From Candidatus Benthicola azotiphorus (GTDB lineage: Bacteria > Gemmatimonadota > Gemmatimonadetes > Palauibacterales > Palauibacteraceae), in contig CANPVW010000113.1 of the NCBI GenBank assembly GCA_947581745.1, positions 1 through 7,136 of the forward strand: 7,136 bases of DNA, written 5' to 3'. Positions 4,879-7,136 of this stretch are shown piece after piece. Each line of letters opens with the position of its first letter. Positions within the stretch are counted from its first letter, which is position 1. The notes under the pieces are model-generated. The model was not told where the DNA came from. It saw only the letters and a program-made list of their open reading frames with translations, and did no database searches. Both the position numbers and the translations under genes were made by a program.

Positions 4879-6717
4879 ATGAGACTCCCGTCGATCGAAC
4901 AGCTGGGCCGCGAAGGCCTGAGGTCCGCGAGTCGCTTCCCGCTCGTACTCATCTCGGCGACGATCGCCGCATGCGCCGCGTCGCTCCTCCCGGACTCGTC
5001 GATCGACCATGACGCGCTCAGCGGGATCCTCTACGTCGCCTCCCTCGGCATTCCACTGTTCCTCGCGATCGGGCTCGTGGCGGAGCGGCGCGAGGGATCG
5101 AGAGGGGCCTTGTGGATCGCCCGGGTGGTGGCGATCGGCTTGCTCGTCGCTCTTTACATCGGAAGGCTCTCGTGGTCCCAGCCCGTGGAGCTGCTTCGTT
5201 ACGTGCAGCTCTCCCTGGCTGCCCATCTCCTGGTCGCGGTCGCTCCCTACGCGGTGGTGCGCGAGTGGAACGGCTTCTGGCAGTACAATCGAAGCCTCCT
5301 TCTGCGATTTCTGCTTGCCGCCGTCTTCACCGGCGTGCTCTACGTGGGGCTCACGATCGCCCTGCTGGCGGTCGACAATCTCCTCGGAGTGGATGTCGAT
5401 GGGGAGACCTACTTCAGGCTCTGGTGCTGGATCGCGTTCGTGTTCAACACCTGGTTCTTCATCTCGGGCGTGCCGGACGACCCGGCGGAGCTCGACCGCC
5501 GCACGGACTATCCGGCCGTTCTGAAGGTCCTGAGCCAGTACATCCTCAGTCCGCTGGTCACCGTCTATCTGCTGATCCTGACGATATACCTGGGGCGGAT
5601 CATCGTGACCCGGGTGTGGCCGAGCGGCTGGATCGGCTACCTGGTGTCGAGCGTGGCGGCGGCAGGCATTCTGTCGCTCCTGCTCCTGTATCCGATCGAG
5701 GAGCGCGAGGAGAACGGGTGGGTGAGGCAGTACGCCCGCTGGTTCTGGATCGGCCTGATACCCGCGAATGCCATGCTCCTGCTCGCCATCTGGAAGCGCA
5801 TCCAGCAGTACGCGATCACGGAGCCGCGCTACTTCCTGGTGATTCTCTCCCTCTGGCTCGCCGGGATGTCACTGTTTTACGCGATCAGCAGGAGCCGCAA
5901 CATCAAGGTGATTCCCGCATCGCTCGCCGTCCTGGCCATGGTCACGTTCATCGGCCCGTGGAGCGCCTACTCGGTGTCGCGCCGCAGCCAGACGGCGCGT
6001 CTGGAAGGTCTGCTCGAGCGCAACGGCATGCTCGCCGAGGGCCGGATCAGCCCGCCGACCCTCGACGTGGCCTTCGCGGACCGTCGCGAGATCAGCGCCG
6101 TGCTGCGCTACCTCGCCGGGACCCACGGGACCGGTTCGATCGAGCGGTGGTTCCCGGAAGGCCGCCTGGCCGAGGTGGACACGATCGCCCGGGGAACGGA
6201 GCCAACGGAGCGAGCGAGCGTCGATCAGCGTGCCGCGCTGATCTCCGGCGAGATCGGCATCGAGTACGTCGGGTCGGGGTCTCAGGCCGAGGGGGAGGGT
6301 TTCAACTTCGTCGCGCAGGACGGGTCGCCCGTCCGCATTTCGGGCTACGACTACGTTCTGCGCAATCGGAGCGCGATCGGCGATACGATCAGGGTCGAGG
6401 ACCAGGAAATCAACTTCGCGTACGACGAGCGAGGCCTGTCGATCACGGCGGCGCGGGGCTCCGGCCCGGTTCTGTCGCTCCCGCTCGAGCCTCTGATCGA
6501 GAAGGCGCTGTCCTACTCGCGGTCCCAGGTGACCGGCGCGTCCGTTCCGGCCGATATCCTGATGGTAGAGGGAGAATCGGAGGGCCTTCGCGTCGCGGTC
6601 GTGGTCACGACGATCGCCGGTTTCATCGATGAGGGCGCCGCAGGCGAGCGGCCCGCCTACCGGGTCACGCTGCTCTCCGGCGACTACTACTTCAGCGCGG
6701 CTCCATCGATCCCGTGA
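4879..6717 (+). CDS. DUF4153 family polytopic membrane protein with C-terminal soluble domain
   Basis: The 612-residue protein matches the DUF4153 pattern: a short amphipathic N-terminus (MRLPSIEQLGREGLRSASRF), then about eleven membrane segments near residues 20-37, 48-67, 76-95, 110-127, 142-166, 177-197, 221-243, 250-271, 286-304, 316-334 and 342-361. Diagnostic stretches include REWNGFWQYNRSLLLRFLLA, FNTWFFISGVPDD, WPSGWIGYLV, YPIEEREENGW, ITEPRYFLVILSLWLAGMSL and SRNIKVIPASLA. After SVSRRSQTARLEGLLERNGML comes a roughly 240-residue soluble part, predicted mostly beta, without a family I can name. The biochemical role of DUF4153 is not established. I chose ATG 4879 because family members begin near MRLPS; an in-frame GTG at 4855 with a purine-rich AGGA upstream would add 8 residues and is the alternative. 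Its stop overlaps the start of the DinB gene by 4 bases. Confidence 0.92.
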   Translation: MRLPSIEQLGREGLRSASRFPLVLISATIAACAASLLPDSSIDHDALSGILYVASLGIPLFLAIGLVAERREGSRGALWIARVVAIGLLVALYIGRLSWSQPVELLRYVQLSLAAHLLVAVAPYAVVREWNGFWQYNRSLLLRFLLAAVFTGVLYVGLTIALLAVDNLLGVDVDGETYFRLWCWIAFVFNTWFFISGVPDDPAELDRRTDYPAVLKVLSQYILSPLVTVYLLILTIYLGRIIVTRVWPSGWIGYLVSSVAAAGILSLLLLYPIEEREENGWVRQYARWFWIGLIPANAMLLLAIWKRIQQYAITEPRYFLVILSLWLAGMSLFYAISRSRNIKVIPASLAVLAMVTFIGPWSAYSVSRRSQTARLEGLLERNGMLAEGRISPPTLDVAFADRREISAVLRYLAGTHGTGSIERWFPEGRLAEVDTIARGTEPTERASVDQRAALISGEIGIEYVGSGSQAEGEGFNFVAQDGSPVRISGYDYVLRNRSAIGDTIRVEDQEINFAYDERGLSITAARGSGPVLSLPLEPLIEKALSYSRSQVTGASVPADILMVEGESEGLRVAVVVTTIAGFIDEGAAGERPAYRVTLLSGDYYFSAAPSIP

Positions 6718-7136
6718 CGGATCCCCGCCTGGCCGAGGCCCTCCACCTGCTGGACCCGCCACCCGGAACGCGGCTGTGGTACGGAGGCGCGACGGCGCTC
6801 GGCTGCCTGCGCGGTGTGGGACACGCGGAGGCGGCGTGGAAGCCGTACGAGGACCGGCACAGCATCTGGGAGCTCGTGCTGCATGTCGCGTACTGGAAAT
6901 ATGCCGTACGCCGTCGACTGGATGAATCGGTCCCGCGGGGTGCGTTTCCCCGTTCTCCGGCCAACTGGCCACGGGTGCCGGACCGACCCGGCGAACGGGA
7001 GTGGGAGGAGGATCGGGCCCTGCTGCGCGCCGAGCACGAAGCGCTGGTCGGCGTGGCGCGCTCCCTGGCGCCCGATCACATCGATCGCCGCGATGCGAAG
7101 GGCCAATACCGGGCCCTCGATCTGATCTTCGGGGTC
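6714..7136 (+). CDS. DinB superfamily protein, C-terminus beyond the window
   Basis: The frame runs open from GTG at 6714 to the window end (141 codons). It begins inside the DUF4153 gene through a GTGA overlap, so translation is probably coupled and no separate ribosome binding site is needed. The sequence has the DinB four-helix features: AAWKPYEDRHSIWELVLHVAYWKYAVRRRL, where His57 in the LVLHVAYWKY helix is the likely first metal ligand, then FPRSPANWPRVP and EDRALLRAEHEALVGVARSL. It stops at DLIFGV, just before the stretch where the family's second helix with the H-x-x-x-H type ligands (usually 'HDxYHAGQ') would come. DinB proteins are metal-binding helical bundles, some acting as thiol-dependent enzymes in detoxification; substrates for this subgroup are not known to me. 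The pairing with DUF4153 by overlap suggests co-expression, not a known pathway. Confidence 0.9.
   Translation, partial: MTDPRLAEALHLLDPPPGTRLWYGGATALGCLRGVGHAEAAWKPYEDRHSIWELVLHVAYWKYAVRRRLDESVPRGAFPRSPANWPRVPDRPGEREWEEDRALLRAEHEALVGVARSLAPDHIDRRDAKGQYRALDLIFGV

Noticed and set aside
5112..6632. 506-codon plus-strand frame inside the DUF4153 gene
   Set aside because: It is an alternative frame of a clearly recognised membrane protein gene, with an Arg/Gly/Pro-rich product and no start signal.
5869..6972. 367-codon minus-strand frame across the DUF4153-DinB junction
   Set aside because: It runs antisense over two genes identified by motifs, and its product has low-complexity Arg/Asp/Gly composition.
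1..7136. CRISPR array, transposase, integrase, toxin-antitoxin or defence genes
   Set aside because: No regular repeat-spacer pattern, terminal inverted repeats or relevant protein motifs were seen on either strand.

Overview
The window is a GC-rich bacterial chromosome segment with very GC-biased third codon positions. The protein families and their sequence style (a TolB/FlgO-like domain with TPRs, DUF4153, DinB, a secreted 'GSGH...RTFSFTA' beta domain) resemble Gemmatimonadota or a nearby soil/sediment phylum. This is an inference from family style; there is no taxonomic marker gene in the window.

Left part (1-1284), a disturbed region. The window opens inside a minus-strand integral membrane protein that starts at a TTG with a good ribosome binding site (position 470). 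Next to it, on the same strand, lies only the C-terminal tail of a TPR protein (772-551). Facing away from that tail on the plus strand is a beta-rich domain protein (784-1284) that lacks the signal peptide its family normally has. The two headless genes abut within about 10-20 bp. One deletion through a former divergent promoter would explain both truncations, as would an assembly misjoin.

Middle non-coding island (1285-1720). It holds a perfect 12-bp hairpin terminator, a possible 27-residue very basic peptide ORF on the minus strand, an 8-bp inverted repeat, a 73-nt tRNA-like cloverleaf on the minus strand (CAA in the anticodon position, several degenerate features, no CCA) and a short AT-rich repeat. 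The minus-strand order cloverleaf, Shine-Dalgarno sequence, small ORF, terminator is the least ordinary arrangement in the window.

Right part (1721-7136), intact genes. A large minus-strand membrane-anchored TolB/FlgO-like plus TPR protein (3910-1721) is divergent from a plus-strand cluster. That cluster is a 150-aa protein of unknown function, a 68-aa protein of unknown function, an 11-pass DUF4153 membrane protein and a DinB-family protein cut by the window end. The last two overlap by 4 bases (GTGA) and are probably translationally coupled. No complete mobile element, CRISPR array, recognisable defence system or biosynthetic cluster is visible. The right part looks like ordinary accessory/housekeeping sequence; the oddities are concentrated in the first 1.7 kb.
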